Positions 35,145-44,035 of a stretch of DNA of 64,000 bases are shown piece by piece. The translations under genes and the position numbers were made by a program. Where the stretch lies: contig JAEUIH010000022.1 of assembly GCA_016795105.1 (NCBI GenBank), positions 1 through 64,000 of the forward strand. The letters run 5' to 3'. Every line of letters starts with the position of its first letter. The first letter of the stretch is position 1. The notes beneath the pieces were generated by a model, which searched no databases, had not been told where the DNA came from, and saw nothing but the letters and a program-made list of their open reading frames with translations. The DNA is from Planctomyces sp. Lineage in GTDB: Bacteria; Planctomycetota; Planctomycetia; Planctomycetales; Planctomycetaceae.

Positions 35145-36101
35145 TTAGCGAGATCGCCAGAAGAGGGATGGGGGGATCTGCAGTTGGGCGGCGGTTTCGG
35201 AGATTTGTTCGAGGAATCGCTTTGCGTCAAGCGGATAGCCTTTCGTTGGACGCAAATCGGGAATCTGTGCCTGCCAGAACTGATTGAACCCGATCATTAA
35301 GACCTCGCGAAGGTACTTGGACACCATCGACGCCAAGGCAACGGGCAGCAGTTCTTCTGCACGTGTCCGGAAGCAAAACTCCATTCTTCCCATGCGATAC
35401 CGAGACCGTTCCATCGACTCTTCCAGTCGAAAGACAAACTGATCTTCATAGGCATCCGAGATCACTCCGTCATATCGATTCCGTCCTCCATGCTTATCGC
35501 AATAAACTCGAACCAGTTGCTCGGAATCCGGAGCCACAGCTCGTACCAACTGGAGTGTAGCTGCCGACAATACGACTCCTTTGGAGTCCGCCTGTTCCAC
35601 AAGAACATTGAACTCGTGCGGAAAAATGACTCGACTCACCACAGACTTCAGCCGCACGCCGCTTTCGTCGAATGCCTCAAGCAGTTGATCACAATATTCA
35701 GACAGCTCATCCGGAAACGATTCTATCGGCAGTTCCGGATCATACTGCAGATTCCATGGTTCGAGCAGAAGACCGGATTCAAACGGATCGCCGGCAAGCA
35801 GTTTCCCAAGGCCACGAATGGTTTGCGGAACATCGATGATAGACTTCAGGAGACTTAATACACCGGTCTCCAGATCGAGCAGGCCGGAAGACGGAGAATA
35901 GACCTGCTTCGAATCTGCAACATGCAGCCGCTGCTCATTCCGAGCAGGCTGGTTGGTTAGAACTCCTGAAAGTGAATCCCACATGCCGTGCGGTTCAACA
36001 TCGGAGGGTACTTCCCACAATGTTGCTGTCACCACCAGTGGTCCAAGATTGGGGCCATAGCCCGCCTCATCAGTGCCTGCAACAAGAGTACAACGCGTCA
36101 T
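35145..36101 (-). CDS. RNase HII-like protein, divergent
   Basis: A 318-residue protein related to ribonuclease HII, which removes ribonucleotides from DNA and RNA-DNA hybrids. The N-terminal GTDEAGYGPNLGPLVV corresponds to the DEAGRGP-x-GPVV motif, with DSKQVYSP nearby and a possible third acidic residue in YCDKHGGR. The C-terminal ASMVSKYLREVLM resembles the S-x-x-AK-x-x-RD helix but has Glu for the last catalytic Asp. The chain is about 100 residues longer than typical RNase HII. It begins 4 bp after the YCF48-like gene ends, so they form an operon. Activity is uncertain. Confidence 0.75.
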   Translation of the reverse strand: MTRCTLVAGTDEAGYGPNLGPLVVTATLWEVPSDVEPHGMWDSLSGVLTNQPARNEQRLHVADSKQVYSPSSGLLDLETGVLSLLKSIIDVPQTIRGLGKLLAGDPFESGLLLEPWNLQYDPELPIESFPDELSEYCDQLLEAFDESGVRLKSVVSRVIFPHEFNVLVEQADSKGVVLSAATLQLVRAVAPDSEQLVRVYCDKHGGRNRYDGVISDAYEDQFVFRLEESMERSRYRMGRMEFCFRTRAEELLPVALASMVSKYLREVLMIGFNQFWQAQIPDLRPTKGYPLDAKRFLEQISETAAQLQIPPSLFWRSR

Positions 36102-36105
36102 CCAA

Positions 36106-39100
36106 CTACTTTCGCTGTCGACGAATGAACCGGATCAATCCAAGTCCATCTCCGGAAACAGTTTCTTCGCCGGAGACTTTCAGAACCTGAGTTGTAAACG
36201 CTGGAACCACTCGGCGAAATCGAACAGCCCATAATTCACCAGCCCTGACCGGGCTGAGAGAAAGCGATCGAAATGGAATCGCGGCTTCGAATCTCCATGA
36301 GACCGTGTCGGTGTCCGAAGCAATGAACCACTGTGGGTCCCAGTTTCGAATCTGCCCGCACGCATCCTTCGTTTGGCCGGTCTGGTCAATCTGAAAGTCC
36401 AGTGAAGTCAGATAGTCGCGGTCGATATCCAGTGAGAATTCCAGCCGATCTCGCTCGCCAAAATCTGCGTCGTGTTTCCGATTTATGGCTCTCGATTCAG
36501 GTACGGGGCCGCCCGGAAGATGTTCAAAACGACCAGCAAGATACAGGAACTCATCGTCCCAGGTTGCAAGTACAAACGCCGGAGGATCTCCAACACTGTT
36601 TTCAGTTGCTCCTCGGAGAAAAATCTCCTCTGCTTCCTCCCAGCACTGATCGGTCAGCTGAGCATCCAGCAATGGTCGTCCGGGTGCTTTCTGAAGATTC
36701 AACACAGGAACAGGAGAGACTGCGGTTGAATGCACCGTCTGCATTTCAGCTTTCACAAATTTCTGATACTCATCGTCTCTCTGAGTCAGACCAGCAAGAA
36801 TTGTGCTGTGCTCGCCAAAGGCTCCCGCCAGTCGAAGATTGGCAGCTTTCCGCAGGGCGACTCGTGTTGTTACCTGCTCGGCAGTTGCATAACCCAGAGC
36901 AGCAAATGCCTGTTGTGCCTGCTGATCCCACCTTGACAACAGTGAACTTGAATGGTCATTGGACTGTCCCCCAAACTGAACCCCTGTGGCAGGCTCCACG
37001 TTCGGTGACGGAATCAGTCCCTCCTGCTCCGCCAGTTGAACCTGACCAATCGGACTTACACCCGGAAGTCGTCCTGACATGGGGTGTCGCGACTGCATCC
37101 GATCCATTCGAATCCGACGCACTTCGGCTGAAGAATACAAGATGAATAGTTCTTCTGCGGCGAGCTTCGATTCATTGGTTCCCGGAAATCGCCGAATCAA
37201 CTCCTGAAGCACGGCAAAATATCCATCGACATCTCCCCGTTTCTGTGTCAGCTCTCCAAGCCCTTTGATTTGTTGTAATGCAAACGTTTCCGGAAGGTCG
37301 GTCCCCATGGACTGAAGTTCGGCAATCAGGGAATTCTCCGTCGTCGCTCTCTGAAGCTGTCCCACAGCTGCCGCTGAAGCAATATGGGCTCGCTGAGCAG
37401 TGGACTCAAGACCTCGAATCTCCTCGCCTGACCTGCGGTCCAGCTTTCGACGGGCATCAGAACCAAGTCCCGCTTCAAGTCCGGCAAGCACCGATGGTGG
37501 ATTCGTTTCGCCGGAAAGTGAAACAATCGTGTAACAGTGATCCACCAGTGCAGGAAGCGGTGCCGTCTGACACCATGACAATGGCTCGGCAGCTCCGGCT
37601 ACCATCATGCCAGTTGTTGTGCCGCTGTGAGGCAGCAGATCGTTCGAACGAAATCTGAGTGCGGTCGTATCTCCGTCCGGTAGACGCCTGATGACTCGCG
37701 ACACCTGCCAGGGTTTCAGCAGGAGCGACGCCAAGACAGGATGATCGCCTTCGGGACTTGAAGTGCCATTCGTTCCTGCAGCAAGCTCAATCGCCGCCGG
37801 AAGCACTTCAGTTAAAATTTTCGCTACAGCATCCTGATCGTCCTTCGGCTCTACAACAATCACGGTCGGCCGAAAACACCTCAACCAGATTGCAACTCGC
37901 AGAGGAAGCATTGTCCGTAACTGACCATCGGTCTGCCGATTCCACTCCTGAAGCAACTGATGCTGAGAACGATAGAGTTCGGGGCGACTTCTGGTAAACA
38001 TCCAGTCCGAGGCCAGAACGTTTCCACCCAACCCCGACAACGCCTGACGCCCTGCTTCAGACTGAATTCCACAGCGTGCCATCGATGCCGGATCTCCGGC
38101 CGTATAATCTGACGAAAACTGAATTGATACCGTGCGAAGGCCTTCTTCACCTGCGAGTGCCGCAGTGACTTCCCATGGCTGTGCAACGGGCTCTGTTACC
38201 ACACTCATCAAACCAGTCCTGAATTCCCCGGAACGTACGACATCCCAAGACTGTCCAGCGTCCGAGGAACGCAGAATGACTCCCAAATCACCCAATGCGA
38301 GCATCGTTGTTTCGTCGATGAACAACATTTTATGCAGACTTCCATTGGCAGGGACCACCACCCGCTGCCAGCTTTGACCATTGTCAGGAGATCTCAAAAT
38401 CACACTCCCCGGAGTCCCCCCCAACAGTACCAGCTCGTTTTGTTGCGCGATGGCACGAAAGTCCAGAAAGCGATCAACCGCTGAAGAGATAAGGGCCGGA
38501 CTTCTCGACCATGAAACACCAGAGTTATCCGAAGTCAGTACCAGCCCTCCGTCTCCCACAATCCATGATGACCCCGATTCGTCAGAAGACATCGCTCGAA
38601 CACTGCGCATTGTGGATGTCGGCACGCCAACCGTTACCATCTGCTCCCCAACAACAGACCCGTAGGTCAATTGAGGACCTCCAAGAATCGCTTCATTCTC
38701 ACTGAGAAATGCAGCGGCTTCCCAGATAATCCCCGGCTGATCATTGTTGACGGGCTCCCACGACAAACCTCCATCGCGACTCCGGACATATGTTGCACCG
38801 TTTCGAGTCGTTATTGGCCAGGTCAGAGCAACAGCTTCCATCAATCCGAAGTAATGAAGCCTGCGAATACCCGGCAGCTTGTTCAACGCCACGGACGTTG
38901 CTGTCGACAGAGGAATTTCAGGGGTTGTTGACAGGTCGGTCCAGGTTGTGCCTCCGTCCCGGGTACTGAAGAGCACCGCAACCGGCTCGTTGACCCCACG
39001 AACAAAGCGCACCCCCGCGATCCATCCGACTTTGTTCGTCAAAAAACAAACACTCGTGAGACGACATTCCGTTGGAACACAAAACGTCTGCCACGTCTGC

Positions 39101-39420
39101 CCACTGTCCTCGGATCGAACGACTACACCATGATCACCAACCGCCCAACACAGTTTGCCAACCCTTGAGACATCATTGAGAGTCGCGTCTCCGAGGACGG
39201 ACTGAGTTCGCCGAATCGGCCCCAGAGAAAATGGCTGACGTGGAACGTCTTCAACGATCAGAGAAATCGGTTCCTGAAATCCGTTGACGGATGCTGAATT
39301 CTCAACAGAAAGCAACAGGGCGATAGCTGTCCAATTGAACAGTCGAGCGAAACTCGGCGTCATCTGTCGCGTACACAGAGAAAATACGTAACTTAGGAAA
39401 GAGGCGGTATTAGTGATCAT
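36106..39420 (-). CDS. Secreted YCF48-like beta-propeller protein with C-terminal CBM9-like domain
   Basis: A protein of about 1104 residues. After an N-terminal hydrophobic segment, BNR/YCF48-type propeller blades repeat (VVRSEDSGQTWQTF, VLFSTRDGGTTWTDLS, VRSRDGGLSWEPV, VLTSDNSGVSWSRS, ILRSSDAGQSWDVV), spanning roughly residues 70-430. The middle part has no recognised domain. The C-terminus (LDAQLTDQCWEEAEEIFLRG, ATWDDEFLYLAGRFEH, DRDYLTSLDFQID) resembles the family 9 carbohydrate-binding fold found in secreted proteins. The ATG at 39420 has GGGGAGAG upstream; starts at 39570 and 39363 are also in frame. Function unknown; likely envelope-associated. Confidence 0.82.
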   Translation of the reverse strand: MITNTASFLSYVFSLCTRQMTPSFARLFNWTAIALLLSVENSASVNGFQEPISLIVEDVPRQPFSLGPIRRTQSVLGDATLNDVSRVGKLCWAVGDHGVVVRSEDSGQTWQTFCVPTECRLTSVCFLTNKVGWIAGVRFVRGVNEPVAVLFSTRDGGTTWTDLSTTPEIPLSTATSVALNKLPGIRRLHYFGLMEAVALTWPITTRNGATYVRSRDGGLSWEPVNNDQPGIIWEAAAFLSENEAILGGPQLTYGSVVGEQMVTVGVPTSTMRSVRAMSSDESGSSWIVGDGGLVLTSDNSGVSWSRSPALISSAVDRFLDFRAIAQQNELVLLGGTPGSVILRSPDNGQSWQRVVVPANGSLHKMLFIDETTMLALGDLGVILRSSDAGQSWDVVRSGEFRTGLMSVVTEPVAQPWEVTAALAGEEGLRTVSIQFSSDYTAGDPASMARCGIQSEAGRQALSGLGGNVLASDWMFTRSRPELYRSQHQLLQEWNRQTDGQLRTMLPLRVAIWLRCFRPTVIVVEPKDDQDAVAKILTEVLPAAIELAAGTNGTSSPEGDHPVLASLLLKPWQVSRVIRRLPDGDTTALRFRSNDLLPHSGTTTGMMVAGAAEPLSWCQTAPLPALVDHCYTIVSLSGETNPPSVLAGLEAGLGSDARRKLDRRSGEEIRGLESTAQRAHIASAAAVGQLQRATTENSLIAELQSMGTDLPETFALQQIKGLGELTQKRGDVDGYFAVLQELIRRFPGTNESKLAAEELFILYSSAEVRRIRMDRMQSRHPMSGRLPGVSPIGQVQLAEQEGLIPSPNVEPATGVQFGGQSNDHSSSLLSRWDQQAQQAFAALGYATAEQVTTRVALRKAANLRLAGAFGEHSTILAGLTQRDDEYQKFVKAEMQTVHSTAVSPVPVLNLQKAPGRPLLDAQLTDQCWEEAEEIFLRGATENSVGDPPAFVLATWDDEFLYLAGRFEHLPGGPVPESRAINRKHDADFGERDRLEFSLDIDRDYLTSLDFQIDQTGQTKDACGQIRNWDPQWFIASDTDTVSWRFEAAIPFRSLSLSPVRAGELWAVRFRRVVPAFTTQVLKVSGEETVSGDGLGLIRFIRRQRK

Positions 39421-39759
39421 CCCTGAATCTCTCCCCACATCCCTTGGGTACCGTATAAATGGTTGAGCGAACGTGGTTAAAAATAGCAGAAAACGGCCAA
39501 CGACATCGAGATGGAAATGAGACGAACTGCAGGATCTGCCGGAGGACGGTGAAAATCCGGGGAATGCCAATCATTTTCTGTCTGAACGTCTTGCACTCAC
39601 CTTGACCAGATTCGCGGTGTTTGAGAAAACCCGGAAGCGAGTGGTTCGGCGTGAGATGGGAACAGAGCCCTAAACGCCGGGTATTGCGTGCAGTGGATAG
39701 AATCTGAGAAATCGCCCCACGGAAACGGGGCTTCAGTTTGGCAAAGGAGTGCCCATACC

Positions 39760-40437
39760 GTGAAGAAGTTTGTGTGTACATTGCTGGCAGCAATTGCAGT
39801 TGCCACAGTCTCTCAGGCCCAGGCTCAAAATGCACCGGCCGCGGGAGCTCCCCGAACCGCGGCGCCAGCAGCAGGCAAGACATCGTATGTCGGTCTGATC
39901 GATATGGCAGAAGTGTTCCAGGGTTACAAGAAGTTTGAAGCCCTCCGGAATGAACTTCAGGCGGAAATCGAGAAAAGCGATCAGGAAGCCAAGGCAAAGC
40001 TGGAGAGTCTCCAGGCTCTGCAGGCTGAGATCAATGAAAAGAAGTTTGCGCCAGGCAGTCCGCAGTTCGAACAAGCGGAACGACAACTGCTGGACGGCAA
40101 AGGCGAATTTGAAGCGTTTCGTGCTGCGACTCAGCGCAAACTGGCTCGCCGCGAGTCTGAAATGTTCAAGGTGATCTACTCAGACACCACGAACGCCGTT
40201 GCACAGTATGCGAATTTCAAGAACTACAGCATGATCATTCGATTCGATCGCAAGGGAATCGACGAGAACACTCCGCCACAGGAAGCTGTTCAGCGCATGA
40301 ACAAGCAGGTCGTATTCCATCGCCCGGAAGACGATGTCACGGACATCGTCCTGAAGTATCTGAACAGCGAATACGAGAAGTCACGCGGCCAGGTTCCAGC
40401 TCGCGCGGCAAGCTCCGGTGCTCCGGCAACGAAGTAG
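39760..40437 (+). CDS. OmpH/Skp family periplasmic chaperone
   Basis: A 225-residue protein starting at GTG, with AAGGAG ten bases upstream. A signal peptide (CTLLAAIAVATVSQAQA) is followed by an alanine/proline linker, the OmpH start YVGLIDMAEVFQGYKKFEAL, and a long charged coiled coil (LRNELQAEIEKSDQEAKAKL), ending with a second strand region. Skp trimers hold unfolded outer-membrane proteins. Its place upstream of lpxC and lpxA matches the classical outer-membrane biogenesis cluster. The longer ATG frame from 39688 is not credible. Confidence 0.92.
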   Translation: MKKFVCTLLAAIAVATVSQAQAQNAPAAGAPRTAAPAAGKTSYVGLIDMAEVFQGYKKFEALRNELQAEIEKSDQEAKAKLESLQALQAEINEKKFAPGSPQFEQAERQLLDGKGEFEAFRAATQRKLARRESEMFKVIYSDTTNAVAQYANFKNYSMIIRFDRKGIDENTPPQEAVQRMNKQVVFHRPEDDVTDIVLKYLNSEYEKSRGQVPARAASSGAPATK

Positions 40438-40482
40438 TGGTCGAAGTATCAACCATACTGAACGACAGATGAGGTCAAATGT

Positions 40483-40522
40483 CCGGCAGTGGAGACTCTG
40501 ACGAATCCACTGCCGGTTCTTT
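40483..40522 (+). terminator. Hairpin terminator between ompH and lpxC
   Basis: Perfect 11-bp stem CCGGCAGTGGA (40483-40493) with TCCACTGCCGG (40506-40516), 12-base loop, followed by TTCTTT. It probably ends or reduces the ompH transcript before lpxC. Confidence 0.75.
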
Positions 40523-40569
40523 CGTAATGTGACAACTGGAAACGGTGAACAGACAGAAACGGTGATCAG

Positions 40570-41496
40570 ATGGTCCAGCAGTCTTTTTCCGCACAAAAGA
40601 CAGTTGCGTTTCCATCCGGAACGCAGGTTCAGACGACCCTGTCACAGCCCGCCACCTTCTCGGGGCCGGGACTGTTTCACGGCATAGAGGCGACGGTTCG
40701 CCTTCTTCCTGCCGAAGAACACACGGGGATTGTCTTCCAACGAGTCGACATACCTGACAAGCCGGTGATACCGGCACGGGTCGAGTATGTTACTTCAGCA
40801 GCCCGCCGCACGGTTCTTCAGGGACCACAGGGCGGTAAGGTTGAAACAACAGAACACTTGATGGCCGCACTCGCCGGACTGCAGATTGATAACTGCATCG
40901 TCGAGATCTCCGGGCCGGAAGTTCCAGCATTGGACGGGTCCTGCCTGCAGATGTGTGAAGCGATTCTGGAAGCAGGCCGTTGCCGCCAGACCGCGACCAG
41001 AAAAATCGCCAGACTTCGTGAGCCACACGGAGCCGGGGGTGGAGATGGAGAGTGGATCGAAGTGACTCCACGCTATACCAGTGTCAGCTCAATCTGTTAC
41101 CAGCTTGACTATGGTCAGGACTCACCGGTCCCAGCCGGAGCATATTCAGTCAATGTCACACCAGAAGAATTTCTGGCCGAAATCGCTGGCGCAAGAACCT
41201 TCGTCCTCGAATCCGAAATCGAAGCCCTTCGAAGAATGGGATTTGGAAAACACTTGACAGCCCGTGATCTCATTGTCTTCAGTGAAGATGGGCAGGTTAA
41301 AGAGAATCGGCTTCGCTGGTCAGACGAGCCTGTTCGACATAAGATTCTGGACTGCATTGGAGATTTGGCTCTCAGCGGAGTCCCATTTGTAGGTCAGGTC
41401 ATTGCTCGCAGAAGTGGGCACAAACTGAATCATGTGATGGCGTCAACTCTGTCGATGATCTCTGGAAGAGACATCACAGGTCGCAGGGCAGCCTGA
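40570..41496 (+). CDS. lpxC: UDP-3-O-acyl-N-acetylglucosamine deacetylase
   Basis: Commits UDP-3-O-acyl-GlcNAc to lipid A synthesis by zinc-dependent deacetylation. The 308-residue protein has GPGLFHGIEATVRLLPA, the zinc His in ETTEHLMAALAGLQIDN, PALDGSC, the second zinc cluster RHKILDCIGDLALSG, and the final SGHKLNH with the catalytic His. There is no FabZ fusion, unlike LpxC in some related phyla. It lies 62 bp upstream of lpxA and forms an envelope operon with it. Confidence 0.96.
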   Translation: MVQQSFSAQKTVAFPSGTQVQTTLSQPATFSGPGLFHGIEATVRLLPAEEHTGIVFQRVDIPDKPVIPARVEYVTSAARRTVLQGPQGGKVETTEHLMAALAGLQIDNCIVEISGPEVPALDGSCLQMCEAILEAGRCRQTATRKIARLREPHGAGGGDGEWIEVTPRYTSVSSICYQLDYGQDSPVPAGAYSVNVTPEEFLAEIAGARTFVLESEIEALRRMGFGKHLTARDLIVFSEDGQVKENRLRWSDEPVRHKILDCIGDLALSGVPFVGQVIARRSGHKLNHVMASTLSMISGRDITGRRAA

Positions 41497-41558
41497 CCGG
41501 GATTCTCTGAGTTCAAAACAGATGGATTTGTTTAGACGATTCTGATCAGGATGATCAT

Positions 41559-42422
41559 ATGGAAACTCGGATCTCTCCAATGTCTCAGGTTGACCCCAAT
41601 GCTCGAATCGGGCAGGGTGTTACCATTGGCCCGTTTTGTGTTGTTGGGCCGGATGTTGAGATCGGCGACGGCACGACTCTGCACAGCAATGTCGTGATCA
41701 TCGGGAAGACTCAGATCGGGGCAGGAAATCGATTCTGGCCCGGCTGTGTGATCGGCGGAGATCCGCAGGACGTCAGCTGGCAGGCTTCAGAGACACAGAT
41801 CCTGATTGGCGATAACAACATTTTCCGAGAAGGCGTGACCGTGAATCGCGGCGCCGAGAAGGAAGACCATACTACGCGAATCGGCAATAACAATATGTTC
41901 ATGGCAAACAGCCATGTCGCACACAACTGCCGTATCTTTAACAATGTCATTCTCGTCAACGGAGTTCTCCTCGGCGGGCACGTCCATGTTCATGACGGTG
42001 CCATTGTCTCCGGGAACTCGGTCGTCCATCACTTTTCGACTCTTGGCCGGTTGAGCTTTGTCAGTGGCGGATGCAGAGTTCCTCATGATATTCCTCCATT
42101 TATGCTCGCGGCTGGCAGCGACAACCCTCAGCTCAAGACCATCAATGTGGTTGGAATGCGTCGCGCAGGAATTTCAGACTCGTCAATCGAAGTCGTTCGT
42201 GAAGCCTTCCGACTGATCTATCGTCGCAATCGACCTCTGGATGAAGTTTGCCGCCATTTTGACGATACCCTCGAAGGTGTGATTCCAATTGAACTCTCAA
42301 TGCTGCTGACATTTATTGAAAACCAGCGAAACGGAAAACTTGGACGCGCTCGTGAAGCTGTCCGTAATAAACCAGCAGCCGAATCTGCTCCCAACACTAC
42401 AGAAGAACGCAAGGCCGCATGA
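41559..42422 (+). CDS. lpxA: UDP-N-acetylglucosamine O-acyltransferase
   Basis: Transfers a 3-hydroxyacyl chain to UDP-GlcNAc (or a GlcNAc3N variant), the first step of lipid A synthesis. The 287-residue left-handed beta-helix shows hexapeptide repeats (ARIGQGVTIGPFCVVGPDVE), catalytic-site NSHVAHNCRIFNN, GGHVHVHDGAIVSG, VVHHFSTLGRLSFVSGG and the C-terminal helical segment NVVGMRRAGISD. AGGATGA precedes the ATG. The stop overlaps the next gene's ATG (ATGA). Confidence 0.95.
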   Translation: METRISPMSQVDPNARIGQGVTIGPFCVVGPDVEIGDGTTLHSNVVIIGKTQIGAGNRFWPGCVIGGDPQDVSWQASETQILIGDNNIFREGVTVNRGAEKEDHTTRIGNNNMFMANSHVAHNCRIFNNVILVNGVLLGGHVHVHDGAIVSGNSVVHHFSTLGRLSFVSGGCRVPHDIPPFMLAAGSDNPQLKTINVVGMRRAGISDSSIEVVREAFRLIYRRNRPLDEVCRHFDDTLEGVIPIELSMLLTFIENQRNGKLGRAREAVRNKPAAESAPNTTEERKAA

Positions 42423-43471
42423 ACAAGACTCGTATCGCCGTCATTGGTGTTGGTGCCCTCGGTCGACACCATGCTCGAATTCTCTCAGGATTTGATGACG
42501 TTGAACTCGTCGGTGTTGTCGACGCACGCGAAGATCAGGGACGACAAATCGCAACCCAGCACCAGACCCAGTGGTTTCGGTCTGCTGAACAGGTGCTTGG
42601 CGCTGTTGACGGCGTTGTCGTTGCGGTACCTACAGTCGCTCATCTGAATGTTGCCAGACCATTTCTCCAGGCCGAAATTCCGGTCCTCATGGAGAAACCT
42701 CTGGCTGCCTCTCTGAGCGAATCAAAAGAACTGCACGCTCTTGCTCAGCGCTCCGGTACTCTCCTGCAGGTCGGACACGTTGAACGATTCAATCCGGCAT
42801 TTGAACATCTCCGAACACTGACTTCTCAGCCACTCAACATTCGCTGTCAGCGAGTCAGTCCGTATACGTTTCGATCAACCGACATAGGTGTTGTTCATGA
42901 TCTGATGATCCACGACATCGATCTGGCTCTGTCACTGTGTGGCGGTTCAGCAACGGTGCAAAGTGTCGATTCATTCGGGGCCGTCACGATTGGCCCCCAT
43001 GAAGATATGGCGGTCTCTCGACTCAGAATGTCAAACGGTGTGATCATTGACCTCACAGCCAGTCGGATGTGTCCGTCCGCCGAACGTTCGATACAAATCT
43101 GGGCCGCTGACGGATACTTCTCTGCGGACCTGCAGACACGAAAGGTTACCTCCTGGCAACCAGCACCAATGCTTCGCCAGAACCCAGGTCTCGTACATTT
43201 GATCGCACAGGCAACACCAAATCCTCTGTCGCTCAAAGATGAAGTCTTCACCAAGTGGATGCAAAAAACAGAAGTTGAGCTCCCGGCGCAGGATGCCCTC
43301 ACCGCAGAACTTAAAGACTTCGTCAATGCAATTCGAACCGGCGCACGGCCCCGAGTCACATCAACCGATGCGGTTCGCGCCATGGACGTTGCAGATCAAG
43401 TCCTCTCCAGTCTGACGTTGTGGTCCTATCAAACAGGATCCACACAATCTCAAAACCGCAACGCCGCCTAA
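42419..43471 (+). CDS. Gfo/Idh/MocA family oxidoreductase coupled to lpxA
   Basis: A 350-residue NAD(P)-dependent sugar dehydrogenase. The Rossmann start is RIAVIGVGALGRHHARIL, with VVAVPTVAHLNVARPFL, VLMEKPLAAS (the family's EKP motif), LLQVGHVERFNPAFEHL and VVHDLMIHDIDLALSL. Direct overlap with lpxA suggests it acts on UDP-GlcNAc. In some bacteria such an enzyme (GnnA) oxidises the 3-position of UDP-GlcNAc next to lpxA to make diamino lipid A. The partner aminotransferase GnnB is not present here, so that assignment is inference. Confidence 0.9.
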   Translation: MNKTRIAVIGVGALGRHHARILSGFDDVELVGVVDAREDQGRQIATQHQTQWFRSAEQVLGAVDGVVVAVPTVAHLNVARPFLQAEIPVLMEKPLAASLSESKELHALAQRSGTLLQVGHVERFNPAFEHLRTLTSQPLNIRCQRVSPYTFRSTDIGVVHDLMIHDIDLALSLCGGSATVQSVDSFGAVTIGPHEDMAVSRLRMSNGVIIDLTASRMCPSAERSIQIWAADGYFSADLQTRKVTSWQPAPMLRQNPGLVHLIAQATPNPLSLKDEVFTKWMQKTEVELPAQDALTAELKDFVNAIRTGARPRVTSTDAVRAMDVADQVLSSLTLWSYQTGSTQSQNRNAA

Positions 43472-43478
43472 TTCCTAA

Positions 43479-43801
43479 GTAGGACGGCCATTCCTGCCCG
43501 TCCCCACCCTGCTTCGAGCACTACCGCCGCTCCCTAAGCAGGATGGCCATTCCTGCCCGTCCCCGCCCTGCTTCGAACACCACCGCCGCGCCCTAAGTAG
43601 GATGGGCATTCCTGCCCGTCCCCGCCCTGCTTCGAGCACTACCGCCGCTCCCTAAGCAGGATGGGCATTCCTGCCCGTCCCCGCCCTGCTTCGAACACTG
43701 CCGCAGCTCCCTAAGCAGGATGGGCATTCCTGCCCGTCCCCGCCCTGCTTCGAGCACTACCGCGGCGCCAGGGAAGGCTCGGGCAGGAATGCCCAAGCTA
43801 C
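43479..43801. repeat. REP-like repeat array C (five direct copies plus one inverted)
   Basis: Direct copies begin at 43479, 43538, 43597, 43656 and 43715, an exact 59-bp period, followed by one inverted family 2 copy (GGGCAGGAATGCCC then AAGCTAC) ending at 43801. Left copies have their heads towards the oxidoreductase stop 8 bp away. Linkers share GCCCTGCTTCGA. The ORF at 43593-43955 is a by-product. Confidence 0.85.
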
Positions 43802-44035
43802 ATTTGGATGGCCCGTGGCAGATGGAATCTGCCTGATCAAAAAACCTAAATGAACGTTTTGAACGTTTACAAGCCTCCGGCGAATTTTCAGCGGATCTCA
43901 AAAAGCCCAAAAAACAAAACACTTTTATCCAAAAACACACTGAAATAAATCTCAATCAATTTTGTGGACAATGAACGATTGGTGATAAGAATCGTTCAGC
44001 AGTTGTTTCCACAAGTTTCGAGGGAGTCTGGTGCA
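43802..44035. other. Upstream region of the fasciclin gene
   Basis: AT-rich stretch after array C. A possible promoter is TTGTGG with ATAAGA at 17-bp spacing around 43961-43989. Nothing else is recognisable. Confidence 0.3.

Noticed and set aside
36333-37145. Plus-strand 270-residue ORF
   Set aside because: It is antisense to the YCF48-like gene and has shadow composition rich in Arg, Ser, Gln and Pro. It contains no domain.
43479-43801. CRISPR array suggested by regular 59-bp periodicity (and similarly 68-70 bp elsewhere)
   Set aside because: The segments between palindromes are as conserved as the palindromes, so there are no unique spacers. No cas genes are present and copies occur in both orientations.
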